DNA of 64,000 nucleotides, from positions 186,001 through 250,000 of the forward strand of contig NZ_FMZQ01000001.1 of NCBI RefSeq assembly GCF_900102635.1, in the 5' to 3' direction. Position 1 is the stretch's first letter, and each line of letters begins with the position of its first letter. Position numbers and translations under genes: made by a program. Under the pieces are notes generated by a model. It had not been told where the DNA came from. It saw only the letters and a program-made list of their open reading frames with translations, and searched no databases. Below, in pieces: positions 45,870 through 57,170 of this stretch. The stretch is from Ectopseudomonas chengduensis. GTDB taxonomy: Bacteria; Pseudomonadota; Gammaproteobacteria; Pseudomonadales; Pseudomonadaceae.

Positions 45870-47924
45870 TCAGCCCAGTACCGAGATGTCCGCCACGCCG
45901 AGGAACAGCCCGCGCAGGCGGGCCAGCAGGGCGTAACGGTTGGCGCGCACGCGCGCGTCTTCGGCGTTGACCAGCACCGCCTCGAAGAAGGCGTCCACCG
46001 GCTCGCGCAGACCAGCCAGTTTGGCCAGGGCCTCGTTGTACTGGCGGGCGGCGGCCAGGGGCTGTACGGCCTGGTCGGCCTGCTGGATGGCGGCGTGCAG
46101 GGCGAACTCGCTGGGGTTGTTGAAGTAGTGCGCTTCGACCTGGGCGGCAACGCCACCTTCGGCCTTGCTCAGCAGGTTCGACACGCGCTTGTTGGCGGCG
46201 GCCAGGGCAGCGGCCTGCGGCAGCTTGCGGAAGGCCTGCACGGCCTGCACGCGCTGGTCGAAGTCCAGCGGCGAGGTCGGACCCACCGCACGCACCGCCT
46301 GGTACACGGCGACTTCGATGCCTTCGTCTTCGTAGCGCGCACGCAGGCGGTCGAAGATGAACTCCAGCACCTGAGCAGCCAGACCGTCGGTCTTGATCTT
46401 GCCGGCGTACTGGGCCACGGCGAAGTCGACCGTAGTGGCCAGGTCCAGATCCAGGCCCTTCTCGATCAGGATGCGTAGCACGCCGAGGGCGGCGCGACGC
46501 AGGGCGTACGGGTCCTTCGAGCCGGTCGGCAGCATGCCGATGCCGAAGATGCCGACCAGGGTGTCGAGCTTGTCGGCCACGGCCACGGCAGCGCCAGTCA
46601 GGGTGCTCGGCAGTTCGGCGCCGGCACCGCGCGGCATGTACTGCTCGTTCAGGGCCAGGGCGACGTCCTGCGGCTCACCGTCGTTGAGCGCGTAGTAGTA
46701 ACCGGCGATGCCCTGCATCTCGGGGAATTCGCCGACCATCTCGGTGGCCAGGTCGCATTTAGACAGCAGGCCGGCACGGGCGGCGCGCTGGGCGTCGCCA
46801 CCGACTTCGCGGGCGATAAAACCGGCGAGCGCCGATACCCGCTGGGCCTTTTCAAATACCGAACCGAGCTGGGCCTGGAACACCACGTTGGCCAGGCGCT
46901 GGTTGAAGCCTTCGAGCTTCTGCTTCTTGTCCTGCTTGAAGAAGAACTCGGCGTCGGTCAGGCGCGGGCGCACCACCTTCTCGTTACCCGAGACGATCTG
47001 CGCCGGGTCCTTGGACTCGACGTTGGCCACGGTGATGAAGCGCGGCAGCAGCTTGCCGTTCGCATCGAGCAGGCAGAAGTACTTCTGGTTGTCCTGCATG
47101 GTGCTGATCAGCGCCTCCTGCGGCACCTCGAGGAAGCGTTCCTCGAACGAGCAGACCAGCGGCACCGGCCATTCCACCAGGGCGGTGACTTCGTCCAGCA
47201 GCGCCGGCGGCACGATGGCCGTGCCCTGCTCGGCCGCAGCCAGTTCGTCGACGCGGCGGCTGATGAGCTCGCGGCGTTCGGCGAAGTCGGCCAGCACGTA
47301 GGCGCTGCGCAGGTCTTCGGCGTAGTTGGCCGGACTACTGATGCGCACGTCACGGTTGGCGTGGAAGCGGTGGCCACGGGACACGCGACCAGCCTTCTGC
47401 GCGAGGATCTCGCAGTCGACCACGGCGTCGCCGAACAGCATCACCAGCCATTGGGTCGGGCGCACGAATTCGTCGCGGCGGGCGGCCCAGCGCATGCGTT
47501 TCGGGATCGGCAGGTCGTTCAGCGAGTCCTGCACGATGGTCGGCAGCAGGTTGACTGCTGGCTGACCAGGGATGTGCTGGGCGAAGCGCAGTTTCGCCCC
47601 GCTGCGGTCGATCTCGGCGATATCCACGCCGCACTTGCGGGCGAAGCCCAGGGCGGCCTGGGTCGGGTTGCCGTCGGCGTCGAAGGCGGCCTGGATGGGC
47701 GGACCGTCGAGGTTCATGCTGCGGTCGGCCTGCTGCTCTTCGAGCTGCTCGACCAGCACTGCCAGGCGACGGGGCGCGGCGTACACGCGGCTGGCGGCAT
47801 AGCCCAGGCCGGCGGCCTTGAGGCCTTTCTCGATACCGGCGAGGAAGGCCTCACCGAGGCTTTTCAGGGCTTTCGGTGGCAGCTCTTCGGTGCCCAGTTC
47901 GACCAGGAAATCTTGTGCACTCAT
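45870..47924 (-). CDS. glyS: Glycyl-tRNA synthetase beta subunit
   Basis: The beta subunit binds tRNA in the alpha2-beta2 glycyl-tRNA synthetase. The N-terminal [20 protein letters not shown] is a clear family start. Length is 684 residues, normal. Its ATG overlaps the glyQ TGA by four bases (ATGA), so both subunits are made together. Confidence 0.99.
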   Translation of the reverse strand: MSAQDFLVELGTEELPPKALKSLGEAFLAGIEKGLKAAGLGYAASRVYAAPRRLAVLVEQLEEQQADRSMNLDGPPIQAAFDADGNPTQAALGFARKCGVDIAEIDRSGAKLRFAQHIPGQPAVNLLPTIVQDSLNDLPIPKRMRWAARRDEFVRPTQWLVMLFGDAVVDCEILAQKAGRVSRGHRFHANRDVRISSPANYAEDLRSAYVLADFAERRELISRRVDELAAAEQGTAIVPPALLDEVTALVEWPVPLVCSFEERFLEVPQEALISTMQDNQKYFCLLDANGKLLPRFITVANVESKDPAQIVSGNEKVVRPRLTDAEFFFKQDKKQKLEGFNQRLANVVFQAQLGSVFEKAQRVSALAGFIAREVGGDAQRAARAGLLSKCDLATEMVGEFPEMQGIAGYYYALNDGEPQDVALALNEQYMPRGAGAELPSTLTGAAVAVADKLDTLVGIFGIGMLPTGSKDPYALRRAALGVLRILIEKGLDLDLATTVDFAVAQYAGKIKTDGLAAQVLEFIFDRLRARYEDEGIEVAVYQAVRAVGPTSPLDFDQRVQAVQAFRKLPQAAALAAANKRVSNLLSKAEGGVAAQVEAHYFNNPSEFALHAAIQQADQAVQPLAAARQYNEALAKLAGLREPVDAFFEAVLVNAEDARVRANRYALLARLRGLFLGVADISVLG

Positions 47925-48868
47925 GCTTGCGCCTCCAGCTTGGCCAGTACTTCGTCACGCAGTTCGGGGGTGGCCATGGGGAAGCCGAGCTTGGCGCGCG
48001 CCTGCAGGTAGCTCTGCGCTACCGCACGGGCCAGGGTGCGCACGCGCAGGATGTACTGCTGGCGCGCGGTCACTGAAATAGCGCGGCGGGCGTCGAGCAG
48101 GTTGAAGGTGTGCGAGGCCTTGAGCACCATCTCGTAGGTCGGCAGCGGCAGCTCCAGCTCGATCAGGCGATTGGCTTCGCTCTCGTAGAAATCGAACAGC
48201 TCGAACAGCTTCTCGACATTGGCGTGCTCGAAGTTGTAGGTGGACTGCTCCACTTCGTTCTGGTGGAACACGTCGCCATAGGTCACGGTGCCGAACGGGC
48301 CGTCGGTCCAAATCAGGTCGTAGACCGAGTCGACGCCCTGCAGGTACATGGCCAGGCGCTCCAGGCCGTAGGTGATCTCGCCGGTCACCGGGTAGCACTC
48401 GATGCCACCGACCTGCTGGAAGTAGGTGAACTGGGTGACTTCCATGCCGTTGAGCCAGATTTCCCAGCCCAGGCCCCAGGCGCCGAGGGTCGGCGATTCC
48501 CAGTTGTCTTCGACGAAGCGGATGTCGTGCACTTCCGGGTCGAGGCCGATGGCCTTCAGCGAACCCAGGTACAGCTCTTGGAAGTTCTCCGGGTTGGGCT
48601 TCAAGACCACCTGGAACTGGTAGTAGTGCTGCAGGCGGTTGGGGTTTTCGCCATAGCGGCCATCGGTGGGGCGACGCGAAGGCTGCACGTAGGCGGCGTT
48701 CCAGGTCTCCGGGCCGACGGCGCGCAGGAATGTGGCGGTGTGGAAGGTGCCGGCGCCCACTTCCATGTCGTAGGGTTGCAGCACCACGCAGCCCTGCTCG
48801 GCCCAGTAGTTCTGCAGGGCCAGGATCAGGTCCTGGAAGGTGCGCACGGCAGGCTTGGTCTGGCTCAC
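47921..48868 (-). CDS. glyQ: Glycyl-tRNA synthetase alpha subunit
   Basis: The alpha subunit activates glycine with ATP. The start is GTG at 48868 ([22 protein letters not shown]), with AGGTG nine bases upstream; longer frames lack family sequence. Length is 315 residues, as in other Pseudomonas. Blocks [24 protein letters not shown] and [20 protein letters not shown] are clear. Confidence 0.99.
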   Translation of the reverse strand: MSQTKPAVRTFQDLILALQNYWAEQGCVVLQPYDMEVGAGTFHTATFLRAVGPETWNAAYVQPSRRPTDGRYGENPNRLQHYYQFQVVLKPNPENFQELYLGSLKAIGLDPEVHDIRFVEDNWESPTLGAWGLGWEIWLNGMEVTQFTYFQQVGGIECYPVTGEITYGLERLAMYLQGVDSVYDLIWTDGPFGTVTYGDVFHQNEVEQSTYNFEHANVEKLFELFDFYESEANRLIELELPLPTYEMVLKASHTFNLLDARRAISVTARQQYILRVRTLARAVAQSYLQARAKLGFPMATPELRDEVLAKLEAQA

Positions 48869-49040
48869 GAAAAAATCACCTGTGGAGGCTTGCGAGGGAA
48901 AGCCGGGGAGTATATCGAAACTCGGCGCAGGCCGCAGGGTACGGCACATCGGCATCATTCAAGTCACATTAGACTGTATTTATATCCAGTTATTTTGCCG
49001 CTATAGTCGTCGCTTCGACCCCCGACCGAGGCTTACCGCC

Positions 49041-49595
49041 ATGCCCCGCTGCTTCTGGTGTACCGACGATCCACTGTACCAGGCCTATCACGACGAGGAA
49101 TGGGGCGTGCCGCAGCGCGATGCCGGCCATCTGTTCGAGATGCTGCTGCTCGAAGGCGCGCAGGCCGGCCTGTCGTGGATCACTGTGCTGAAGAAGCGCG
49201 AGCGCTATCGCCAGGTGTTGCATGGGTTCGATCCCGAGCGTCTGGCGCGCTTGAGCGATGAAGAGATCGAGGTGCTGATGCAGGACCCCGGGATCATCCG
49301 CAACCGCCTCAAGCTCAAGGCCGTGCGGCAGAACGCCCAGGCCTGGCTGAAGCTGGAGGATCCGGTGACCTGGCTCTGGTCGTTCGTCGGCGGCGAACCG
49401 AAGATCAACCACTTCAGCGACCGCAGCCAGATGCTGGCAGTGACGCCTGAAGCCGAGGCGATGAGCAAGGCGTTGCGCAAGGCTGGCTTCAACTTCGTCG
49501 GACCGACCATCTGCTATGCCTTCATGCAGGCCACGGGTATGGTGATGGACCACACCACCGACTGCGACCGCTATGCGCAACTGAAGGGCTCATGA
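49041..49595 (+). CDS. tag: DNA-3-methyladenine glycosylase I
   Basis: Tag removes 3-methyladenine from alkylated DNA. The zinc ligands are visible: Cys4 (MPRCFWCTDDP), a His in YQAYHDEEWGVP, and the C-terminal MDHTTDC. The family block RNRLKLKAVRQNAQ is present. Start chosen at ATG 49041; 184 residues. The gene is divergent from glyQ and overlaps the next gene by four bases. Confidence 0.97.
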   Translation: MPRCFWCTDDPLYQAYHDEEWGVPQRDAGHLFEMLLLEGAQAGLSWITVLKKRERYRQVLHGFDPERLARLSDEEIEVLMQDPGIIRNRLKLKAVRQNAQAWLKLEDPVTWLWSFVGGEPKINHFSDRSQMLAVTPEAEAMSKALRKAGFNFVGPTICYAFMQATGMVMDHTTDCDRYAQLKGS

Positions 49596-50200
49596 CCACC
49601 ATCACCACGCTGGATGAATTGCAGGCACTGTACGGCGAAAGCCACGAGCGCTCGCGGCGTAAGGAGTTGCCGCGGCTGATCGAACCCTACCGCGCGCTGA
49701 TCGAAGCCTCGCCCTTCGTGGTGCTGGCGAGCGTTGGCCCGGATGGCCTGGATTGCTCGCCGCGTGGTGATGCGCCGGGCTTCGTGCAGGTTCTCGACGA
49801 CCAGACCCTGCTGCTGCCGGATCGCCCCGGCAACAATCGCATCGACAGCCTGCGCAATATCGTGCTCAACCCGCAGGTGGCGCTGCTGTTCCTGATTCCG
49901 GGCGTCGGCGAGAGCCTGCGGGTCAACGGCCGTGCCGAAATCTCCCTCGACCCCGAGCTTCTGGAACTGGGCCGTGCCCAGGGCAAGCTGCCGCGCAGCG
50001 TGCTGCGCATCCATATCGACAGCTGCTACTTCCAGTGCTCCAAAGCGGCGGTGCGTTCCGGTCTGTGGGATGCATCGCGCCAGGTGGTGCGCGCCAGCCT
50101 GCCAAGTGCGGGCGACATCTTCCGCTGCATCTATGAGGAATTCGACGTCGAGGCCTACGAGCGCGATCTACAGCAGCGGCTGCGGACGAGCCTTTACTGA
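49592..50200 (+). CDS. FMN-binding pyridoxamine-oxidase-like flavoprotein
   Basis: This 202-residue cytosolic protein is of the PPOX-type split-barrel family (MSMEG_1061-like). The flavin-binding region RNIVLNPQVALLFLIPGVGESLRVNGRA and the C-terminal ALIR-type block are visible. Such proteins reduce or oxidise small cofactors; no substrate is known. It is coupled to tag by an ATGA overlap, so it may serve DNA or redox damage control. Confidence 0.85.
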   Translation: MTTITTLDELQALYGESHERSRRKELPRLIEPYRALIEASPFVVLASVGPDGLDCSPRGDAPGFVQVLDDQTLLLPDRPGNNRIDSLRNIVLNPQVALLFLIPGVGESLRVNGRAEISLDPELLELGRAQGKLPRSVLRIHIDSCYFQCSKAAVRSGLWDASRQVVRASLPSAGDIFRCIYEEFDVEAYERDLQQRLRTSLY

Positions 50201-50292
50201 CTGAGCTGGCCCTGGTCGTTACGCCTTGTCTCACCAACGTTTTTGAACGTCCTGTTAAACTGGGCGCTTTGCAGAAACGCTTGGAGTCTCTC

Positions 50293-51180
50293 GTGGAAAA
50301 ACTCAAGGGCGCCCTGGTGGTCGGGTTCCTGCGTCTGTTCGCACTGCTGCCCTGGCGCGCCGTACAGGCCGTGGGCAATGCCATCGGCTGGCTGATGTGG
50401 AAGCTGCCGAACGGCTCGCGTGACGTGGTGCGCATCAACCTGAGCAAGTGCTTCCCGGAGCTGAATCAGGCCGAGCTGGACAAACTGGTCGGGCAAAGCC
50501 TCAAGGACATCGGCAAGACCCTGACCGAAAGTGCCTGCGCCTGGATCTGGCCGGCGCAGAAATCGCTCAAGCTGGTGCGTGAAGTGGAAGGCCTGGACGT
50601 GCTGCAGCAGGCGCTGGCGTCCGGCAAGGGCGTGGTCGGCATCACCAGCCATCTGGGCAACTGGGAAGTGCTCAACCACTTCTACTGCAACCAGTGCAAA
50701 CCGATCATTTTCTACCGCCCGCCGAAGCTCAAGGCGGTCGACGAGCTGCTGCAGCAGCAGCGCGTGCAGATGGGCAACCGCGTCGCGCCGTCGACCAAGG
50801 AAGGCATCCTCAGTGTCATCAAGGAAGTACGCCGTGGCGGCGCCGTGGGCATTCCGGCCGACCCGGAGCCGAGCCGTTCGTCGGGTGTGTTCGTGCCCTT
50901 CCTCGGTACCACCGCGCTGACCAGCAAGTTCGTGCCGGGCATGCTCACCGGTGGCAAGGCGGTCGGTGTGTTCCTGCATGCGCTGCGTCTGCCGGATGGC
51001 CGCGGCTACAAGGTGATCCTCGAGGCGGCCCCCGAAGGGATGTACAGCGAGAACGTCGAAGAAGGCGTGGCGGCGATGAGCGAAGTGGTGTCGCGTTACG
51101 TGCGCAACTACCCGAGCCAGTACATGTGGAGCATGAAGCGCTTCAAGAAACGCCCGGATGGTGAGGCCAAGTGGTACTGA
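50293..51180 (+). CDS. lpxL: Lipid A lauroyl acyltransferase (HtrB/LpxL type)
   Basis: This adds a secondary acyl chain to lipid A in the inner membrane. The catalytic His-x4-Glu is in TSHLGNWEVLN (about residue 120), with PADPEPSRSSGVFVPFLG later. I chose GTG 50293, with GGAG seven bases upstream and a start MEKLKGALVVGF matching Pseudomonas proteins; a TTG eight codons earlier is less likely. Length is 295 residues. Which lipid A position it acylates is undecided. Confidence 0.93.
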   Translation: MEKLKGALVVGFLRLFALLPWRAVQAVGNAIGWLMWKLPNGSRDVVRINLSKCFPELNQAELDKLVGQSLKDIGKTLTESACAWIWPAQKSLKLVREVEGLDVLQQALASGKGVVGITSHLGNWEVLNHFYCNQCKPIIFYRPPKLKAVDELLQQQRVQMGNRVAPSTKEGILSVIKEVRRGGAVGIPADPEPSRSSGVFVPFLGTTALTSKFVPGMLTGGKAVGVFLHALRLPDGRGYKVILEAAPEGMYSENVEEGVAAMSEVVSRYVRNYPSQYMWSMKRFKKRPDGEAKWY

Positions 51181-51210
51181 CGTACTGCCACTGAGCACGA
51201 TGATGAACGA

Positions 51211-51235
51211 AGGCGCCTCGATGGCGCCTTTTTTC
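51211..51235 (+). terminator. Terminator after the lipid A acyltransferase
   Basis: AAGGCGCC-TCGAT-GGCGCCTT followed by TTTTCTG is a clear rho-independent terminator. Confidence 0.88.
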
Positions 51236-51307
51236 TGTCGAGCGTTGGGAATTGCTTCGATTTTGCGTTATTAAAGGCTGCATCGTCCGCCTACCCCCGG
51301 AGCCGTC

Positions 51308-51574
51308 ATGCCGAACCAGCGCCAGCAGGTGCGTACCCCGATGAAGTGCCGGATCAAGATCAGCCACCCCAGCTTCGGCGAGCTGTTGGCGCAGACTCGT
51401 GACCTGTCCGATAGCGGTGTCTACGTGAAGCATCCGGACATGGCCAGCTTGTCGGTCGGCACCGAAGTGATCGGCCAGGTGCAGGATTTGCCCTTCCCTG
51501 CGCCGGTATTGAAGATGGAAGTGATGCGCGTGGATGCTGAAGGGGCCGGCCTGAGGTTTCTCGGCGAGGCCTGA
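51308..51574 (+). CDS. PilZ-domain cyclic di-GMP binding protein
   Basis: An 88-residue, single-domain receptor for cyclic di-GMP. The binding motif is complete: RQQVR (RxxxR, residues 5-9) and DLSDSGVYV (D/NxSxxG, about residues 32-40). There is no output domain, so it must act by binding a partner, as small PilZ proteins do. It shares the window with a diguanylate cyclase but is not adjacent to it. Confidence 0.93.
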   Translation: MPNQRQQVRTPMKCRIKISHPSFGELLAQTRDLSDSGVYVKHPDMASLSVGTEVIGQVQDLPFPAPVLKMEVMRVDAEGAGLRFLGEA

Positions 51575-51694
51575 ACGGAGCCAGCCAGTTCGGACATTCG
51601 CAACGAGCGTTTCGGCTCAATGGAACATTTTGTTACATCTACACTCTGATCTAGGCCTCACTCCGAGGTGGCGTCCATCAGAGGCGTTTTCGAC

Positions 51695-54331
51695 ATGAGT
51701 CGAGCGGTATCCGAACTCCCCGTCCAGGGCGCTGATGCGCCTGATCTTCTTCCTCCTTCACAACCCGGCTGGTTGCAACGCAACCGCCAACTGATCGGTC
51801 TCGGTCTCTCGCTGCTGTTGTTCGGCCTGGCGCTGGTCGCCTGCTGGCACCTGGTGCGCGAGATCAACCCGGATCAGGTGCGTGAATCCCTGGCGGCCGT
51901 GCCGCCGCAGGCCTTGCTCGCCGCCTTGCTGGCCACCGTGCTGGGCTTTTTGGTGATGCTCGCCTACGAGTGGTCAGCCAGCCGCTATGCGGGCGTCGAC
52001 CTGCCGCCGCCGACCCTGGCACTCGGCGGTTTCTGCGCTTTTGCCATCGGCAATGCGGTGGGCCTGTCGGCGTTGTCCGGTGGTTCGGTGCGCTACCGCC
52101 TGTACGGGCGCAATGGGCTGAGCGCGGGCGATGTGGCGCGTATGAGCCTGTTCGCCAGCCTGTCGCTCGGCGTCAGCCTGCCGATCCTCGCAGCATTGGC
52201 GGCGCTGTTCGATCTCGAGGATGCCTCGGCCGCGCTGCACCTGTCCGAGCCGGTGCTGGCGGCGTTGGCTGTTGCCATACTGGTCGCCGCCACGGCCGTG
52301 GTGCTGCTGGTCAGCCGCAAACGCCTGGCCGAGTGCCCCGCGCCCGGCTGCTGGCAGGTGGATCTGGGACGTTTCAGTCTGCGTCTGCCGGGCCTACGCA
52401 TGAGCCTGACGCAGTTGTTGATCAGCAGCCTGGATGTGCTGATTGCCGCCAGCGTGCTTTACCTGTTGTTGCCCGAGGCTCCGCCTTTCTCCTCCTTCGT
52501 GCTGGTCTACATGCTGGCGCTGGCGGCCGGTGTGCTGAGCCATGTACCGGGCGGTGTCGGGGTGTTCGAGGCAGTGCTGTTGGCGGCCTTTTCCTCGCGC
52601 ATCGACCCGGCCGGTCTGGTCGCGGCGATGCTGCTCTATCGCCTGCTCTATGTGGTGCTACCGCTGGTGGCGGCCGGGCTCCTGCTGCTGGCTGCCGAGG
52701 CGCGCCGCTTGTGGTTTCCACGGCAGGTGGCGCGCGTGGCCAGCGGCATGGTGGTGCCGCTGCTGGCGCTGCTGGTGTTCTGCGCCGGTATGGTGCTGCT
52801 GTTCTCCGGGGTGACCCCCACTGTGGATGAGCATCTCGAGGCCCTGGGCTTTCTCATGCCACCGCAACTGATCGCTGCCTCGCACCTGGCGGCCAGCCTG
52901 GTGGGCACGCTTTGCCTGTTGCTGGCGCAAGGGCTGCGCCGGCGCCTGTCGGCGGCCTGGGCACTGACCCTGGTGCTGCTTTGCCTGGGTGTGGTGCTGT
53001 CATTGCTCAAGGGCTTCGACTGGCCGGAGGCCCTGGCCCTGGCGGCCATCGCCGGCTTGCTGGCGCTGTTTCGCCGCGAGTTCTACCGGCGCAGCCGGCT
53101 GATGGACGTGCCGGCATCCGGCCTGGCGCTGGCGGCCACGGCTGGAGTGATCGCCGCCTCGGTGTGGCTGCTGCTGTTCGTCTATCAAGATGTCGCCTAC
53201 AGCCATCAGCTGTGGTGGCAGTTCGAGCTGGATGCCAACGCCCCGCGCGGCCTGCGGGCCGCACTGGGCAGCGCCCTGGTGCTGTTGGCCGTCGGCCTGA
53301 CCTGGCTGTTGCGCGCCACACCACCGAGCATCAGCCTGCCGGACAGCGAGGCGTTGCTGCGTGCCCGCGCCATCGTTCAAGCCTCGCGCCAGCCGGAGGG
53401 CAGCCTGGCCCTGAGTGGCGACAAGGCGTTGCTGTTCCACCCTGATGGCGAAGCGTTTCTGATGTACGCGCTGCGCGGCCGCAGCCTGGTTGCACTGTTC
53501 GATCCTATTGGCCCGGCGGCGGCACGTGCCGAGCTGATCTGGCAGTTCCGTGACCTGTGTGACCGCCACCATGCGCGGCCGGTGTTCTACCAGGTGCGCG
53601 CGGAGAATCTGCCCGGCTATATCGACATAGGCCTGACCGCGCTGAAGCTCGGCGAAGAGGCGTTGGTGGACCTGAAAACCTTCGATCTGGCCAGCAACGG
53701 CAAGGAGATGAAGGCGCTGCGCTATACCTGGAATCGCGGTCAGCGCGATGGCCTGAGCCTGGAGTTCCATGCCCCCGGCCAGGTGCCGATGGCAGAGCTG
53801 CAGGCGATCTCCGATGCCTGGTTGCAGGGCAAGAACGTACGCGAGAAAGGCTTTTCCCTGGGCCGTTTCAGCCCCGAGTACCTGGCGCACTTTCGCGTCG
53901 TGGTGGTGCGTTTCGAAGGTCGTGCGGTGGCCTTCGCCAACCTGCTGGAATGCGAGACGCGCGCTGTGGCCAGCCTCGACCTGATGCGCGTGCTGCCGGA
54001 TGCGCCGAAGTCGACCATGGAATTTCTCATGCTCGGCCTGATCCAGCAGTTCCAGAGCGAGGGCTATGCGCGCTTCAGCCTCGGCATGGTGCCGCTGGCC
54101 GGTCTGCAGACGCGCAAGGGGGCGCCGCTGCCGCTGCGCCTGGGTGCGCTGGTGTTCGACCGTGGTGAGAACTTCTACAACTTCCAGGGCCTGCGCCGCT
54201 TCAAGGACAAGTTCCTGCCGCAGTGGGAGCCGCGTTACCTGGCCGTGCCGGCCGGGCTCGATCCTTGGGTGGCATTGGCCGACACCGCCACGTTGATCGC
54301 TGGCGGCCTGGGTGGACTGGTGAGGCGCTGA
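51695..54331 (+). CDS. mprF: Phosphatidylglycerol aminoacyltransferase MprF
   Basis: MprF moves alanine or lysine from tRNA to phosphatidylglycerol and flips the product, lowering the negative charge of the membrane and raising resistance to cationic peptides. Residues about 25-530 are 14 or so membrane segments (flippase region, with VPGGVGVFEAV). Residues about 540-870 are the cytosolic DUF2156 acyltransferase-like domain. Length is 878, as for the Pseudomonas alanyl-phosphatidylglycerol synthase. Start at 51695; a GTG nine codons earlier is possible. The next gene follows by one base. Confidence 0.95.
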   Translation: MSRAVSELPVQGADAPDLLPPSQPGWLQRNRQLIGLGLSLLLFGLALVACWHLVREINPDQVRESLAAVPPQALLAALLATVLGFLVMLAYEWSASRYAGVDLPPPTLALGGFCAFAIGNAVGLSALSGGSVRYRLYGRNGLSAGDVARMSLFASLSLGVSLPILAALAALFDLEDASAALHLSEPVLAALAVAILVAATAVVLLVSRKRLAECPAPGCWQVDLGRFSLRLPGLRMSLTQLLISSLDVLIAASVLYLLLPEAPPFSSFVLVYMLALAAGVLSHVPGGVGVFEAVLLAAFSSRIDPAGLVAAMLLYRLLYVVLPLVAAGLLLLAAEARRLWFPRQVARVASGMVVPLLALLVFCAGMVLLFSGVTPTVDEHLEALGFLMPPQLIAASHLAASLVGTLCLLLAQGLRRRLSAAWALTLVLLCLGVVLSLLKGFDWPEALALAAIAGLLALFRREFYRRSRLMDVPASGLALAATAGVIAASVWLLLFVYQDVAYSHQLWWQFELDANAPRGLRAALGSALVLLAVGLTWLLRATPPSISLPDSEALLRARAIVQASRQPEGSLALSGDKALLFHPDGEAFLMYALRGRSLVALFDPIGPAAARAELIWQFRDLCDRHHARPVFYQVRAENLPGYIDIGLTALKLGEEALVDLKTFDLASNGKEMKALRYTWNRGQRDGLSLEFHAPGQVPMAELQAISDAWLQGKNVREKGFSLGRFSPEYLAHFRVVVVRFEGRAVAFANLLECETRAVASLDLMRVLPDAPKSTMEFLMLGLIQQFQSEGYARFSLGMVPLAGLQTRKGAPLPLRLGALVFDRGENFYNFQGLRRFKDKFLPQWEPRYLAVPAGLDPWVALADTATLIAGGLGGLVRR

Positions 54332-54332
54332 G

Positions 54333-55583
54333 ATGAGCAGGACGACAAGGAGGCTGGGTGGGTTGTTGCTGGTTGTGGCCCTGGCTGCAGGCGCAGTGGG
54401 TTGGTGGTCGATGCGTGCGGTACCGCATCTGCAGACGGTGCAGATACAGGGCAACTCGGCGCAACTGCTGAGCCAGGGGGACGCGCGTCAGCGTGTGCTG
54501 CTGCTCGCGCCTGCCGACCAGGCGCTGGACGAAACCACGCTACGCCGCTTTGCCGAAGTCGGCGATCTGCGCCTGCTGCAACTGCCCTTCTCGCCTGGCG
54601 ACTGCAAGGCGCAACAGCAACTGATCAGCCTGGCCAGCGAGGAACTGAGCGGCGCCCCGACCCTGGTGGCCGGTATCGGCCCGGCAGCGGCCTCGGCCTG
54701 GCGCTGGCTGGCGGCGCAGCAGAGCGATGAGGCCCAGGCGCTGTCGGTCGGCTTCGACCTGGCCAAGCCCGATTGCGCCGAGCCATTGCCGAACAAGGCC
54801 GAGCACGGTCACTGGATCGCCCTGTGGAACGACAATCCGGGTGACGACAACGCCCGCTTCCTGCGTGAACAGTCCAACGGTGAGCCGCGTATCGGCGCGC
54901 TGGGCACGCCGCTGCCGACGCTGCTGGCCGATCAGTTGCAGCGCCTGCTCGCCAGTCAGGGCGCGGCTATGCCAGTGATCGAGCATCCTTCGGCGCAGCC
55001 GGCCGAAACTCTGACCCTGTTCTATTCCGGCGATGGCGGTTGGCGTGACCTCGACCGCGCGTCCGCCGAGCACATGGCCGCGGCCGGTTATCCGGTGGTG
55101 GGCATCGACACCCTGCGTTACTACTGGCAGCACAAGAGCCCGGAGCAGAGCGCCGCCGACCTGTCTCGGCTGATGCAGCAGTACCGCGACAAGTGGCATG
55201 TGCAGCGCTTCGTGCTGGCCGGTTATTCCTTCGGCGCCGACGTGCTGCCGGCGATCTACAACCGCTTGCCGGCCATCGATCAGCAGCAGATCGACGCGAT
55301 GCTGCTGCTGGCCTTCGCCCGTAGCGGCAGTTTCGAGATCGCCGTCAGTGGCTGGCTCGGCAAGGATGGTGCGGAGGCGCCGACCAGCCCCGAACTGCGC
55401 AAGGTGCCGGCGGCCAAGGTGTATTGCATCTACGGCAGCGAGGAGACGGCCGAGAGCGGCTGCACCGAAGCCGGCGCTCCGGGGGAGCACCTGATGATCA
55501 AGGGCGGACACCACTTCGACGGTGATTACGCTGCGCTGGCGCAGAAGATGCTGGCGGCGATCAAGGCGCGCCAGCCGCGTTAG
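54333..55583 (+). CDS. VirJ/AcvB-like periplasmic hydrolase (alanyl-PG hydrolase partner)
   Basis: This 416-residue protein has an N-terminal signal or anchor (RLGGLLLVVALAAGAVGWWSM) and a VirJ-type alpha/beta hydrolase domain in the C-terminal half. The nucleophile is in AGYSFGADVLP and the catalytic His is in GGHHFDGDY. In P. aeruginosa the gene next to mprF encodes an alanyl-phosphatidylglycerol hydrolase; the same arrangement and one-base gap are seen here. It would reverse MprF action in the periplasm. Confidence 0.9.
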   Translation: MSRTTRRLGGLLLVVALAAGAVGWWSMRAVPHLQTVQIQGNSAQLLSQGDARQRVLLLAPADQALDETTLRRFAEVGDLRLLQLPFSPGDCKAQQQLISLASEELSGAPTLVAGIGPAAASAWRWLAAQQSDEAQALSVGFDLAKPDCAEPLPNKAEHGHWIALWNDNPGDDNARFLREQSNGEPRIGALGTPLPTLLADQLQRLLASQGAAMPVIEHPSAQPAETLTLFYSGDGGWRDLDRASAEHMAAAGYPVVGIDTLRYYWQHKSPEQSAADLSRLMQQYRDKWHVQRFVLAGYSFGADVLPAIYNRLPAIDQQQIDAMLLLAFARSGSFEIAVSGWLGKDGAEAPTSPELRKVPAAKVYCIYGSEETAESGCTEAGAPGEHLMIKGGHHFDGDYAALAQKMLAAIKARQPR

Positions 55584-55605
55584 TCCCGCTGACGCATACC
55601 GATTC

Positions 55606-55655
55606 TGTAGGAGCGGATTCATCCGCGAAAAATCGCGGCTAAAGCCGCTCCTACA
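55606..55655. repeat. REP element (paired hairpins)
   Basis: TGTAGGAGCGGATTCATCCG and a mirrored copy CGGCTAAAGCCGCTCCTACA form a hairpin pair separated by GCGAAAAATCG. It is a typical Pseudomonas repetitive extragenic palindrome, lying between convergent genes. Confidence 0.85.
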
Positions 55656-55686
55656 AGATTGCGCGCAGCAGGGCGTGAACCCATCC

Positions 55687-56466
<780 letters not shown>

Positions 56467-56507
56467 TGAGGAACTCCCGGCAGCGTCTGTGGAGTTGAGG
56501 AAAGCAG

Positions 56508-57170
56508 TCATCGGGCAGTGACCTCCAGCCGATCTTCCACGCGCCGCACGCACCAGGCCAGGGCCAGGCTGAGCAGCAGGAAGAAAAGACCGACCATGGT
56601 GATGGGCTCGAGGTAGCGGAAGCTCTCCGAGCCGATGTTCTTGGCTTGCTGCATGATCTCCACCACGGTGATGGCCGACAGCACCGGGGTGTCCTTGAGC
56701 ATGGCCACCAGGTAGTTGCCCAGCGCCGGCAGGATCGGCCGCAGTGCCTGCGGCAGGATGATCTGCCGGTAGGCCGACAGCGGCGACATGTTCAATGCCG
56801 TCACCGCTTCCCACTGGCCACGCGGCACGGCATCCAGCCCGGCGCGATACACCTCGGCGGTGTAGCAGGCGTAGTGCAGGGCGATGCCGAGGATGCCCGC
56901 CTGCAGCGCGGTGAGATTCAGGCCGTAGTTGGGGAACACGTAGAACAGGAAGTACACCTGGATCAGCAGCGGCGTGCTGCGGATGAACTCGATCAGCCCG
57001 GCCACCGGCCAGGACAGCCACAGGTGCTTGCTGCGCCGGGCGATGGCCAGCAGCAGGCCGAGGACGATGGCGATGGCAAAACCGGCGAAGGTGATCAGCA
57101 GGGTATTGAGCGAGGCCTTGAGCAGATCCGGGAGGATGCTCAGGGCGAAATCCCAGTCGAAGAAATTCAT
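56508..57170 (-). CDS. ehuD: Ectoine ABC importer permease EhuD
   Basis: EhuD is one of two inner-membrane permeases. Five or so helices and the ABC coupling motif YRAGLDAVPRGQWEAVTALNMS (EAA loop) are present. Length is 220 residues. It overlaps ehuC by four bases. Confidence 0.92.
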   Translation of the reverse strand: MNFFDWDFALSILPDLLKASLNTLLITFAGFAIAIVLGLLLAIARRSKHLWLSWPVAGLIEFIRSTPLLIQVYFLFYVFPNYGLNLTALQAGILGIALHYACYTAEVYRAGLDAVPRGQWEAVTALNMSPLSAYRQIILPQALRPILPALGNYLVAMLKDTPVLSAITVVEIMQQAKNIGSESFRYLEPITMVGLFFLLLSLALAWCVRRVEDRLEVTAR

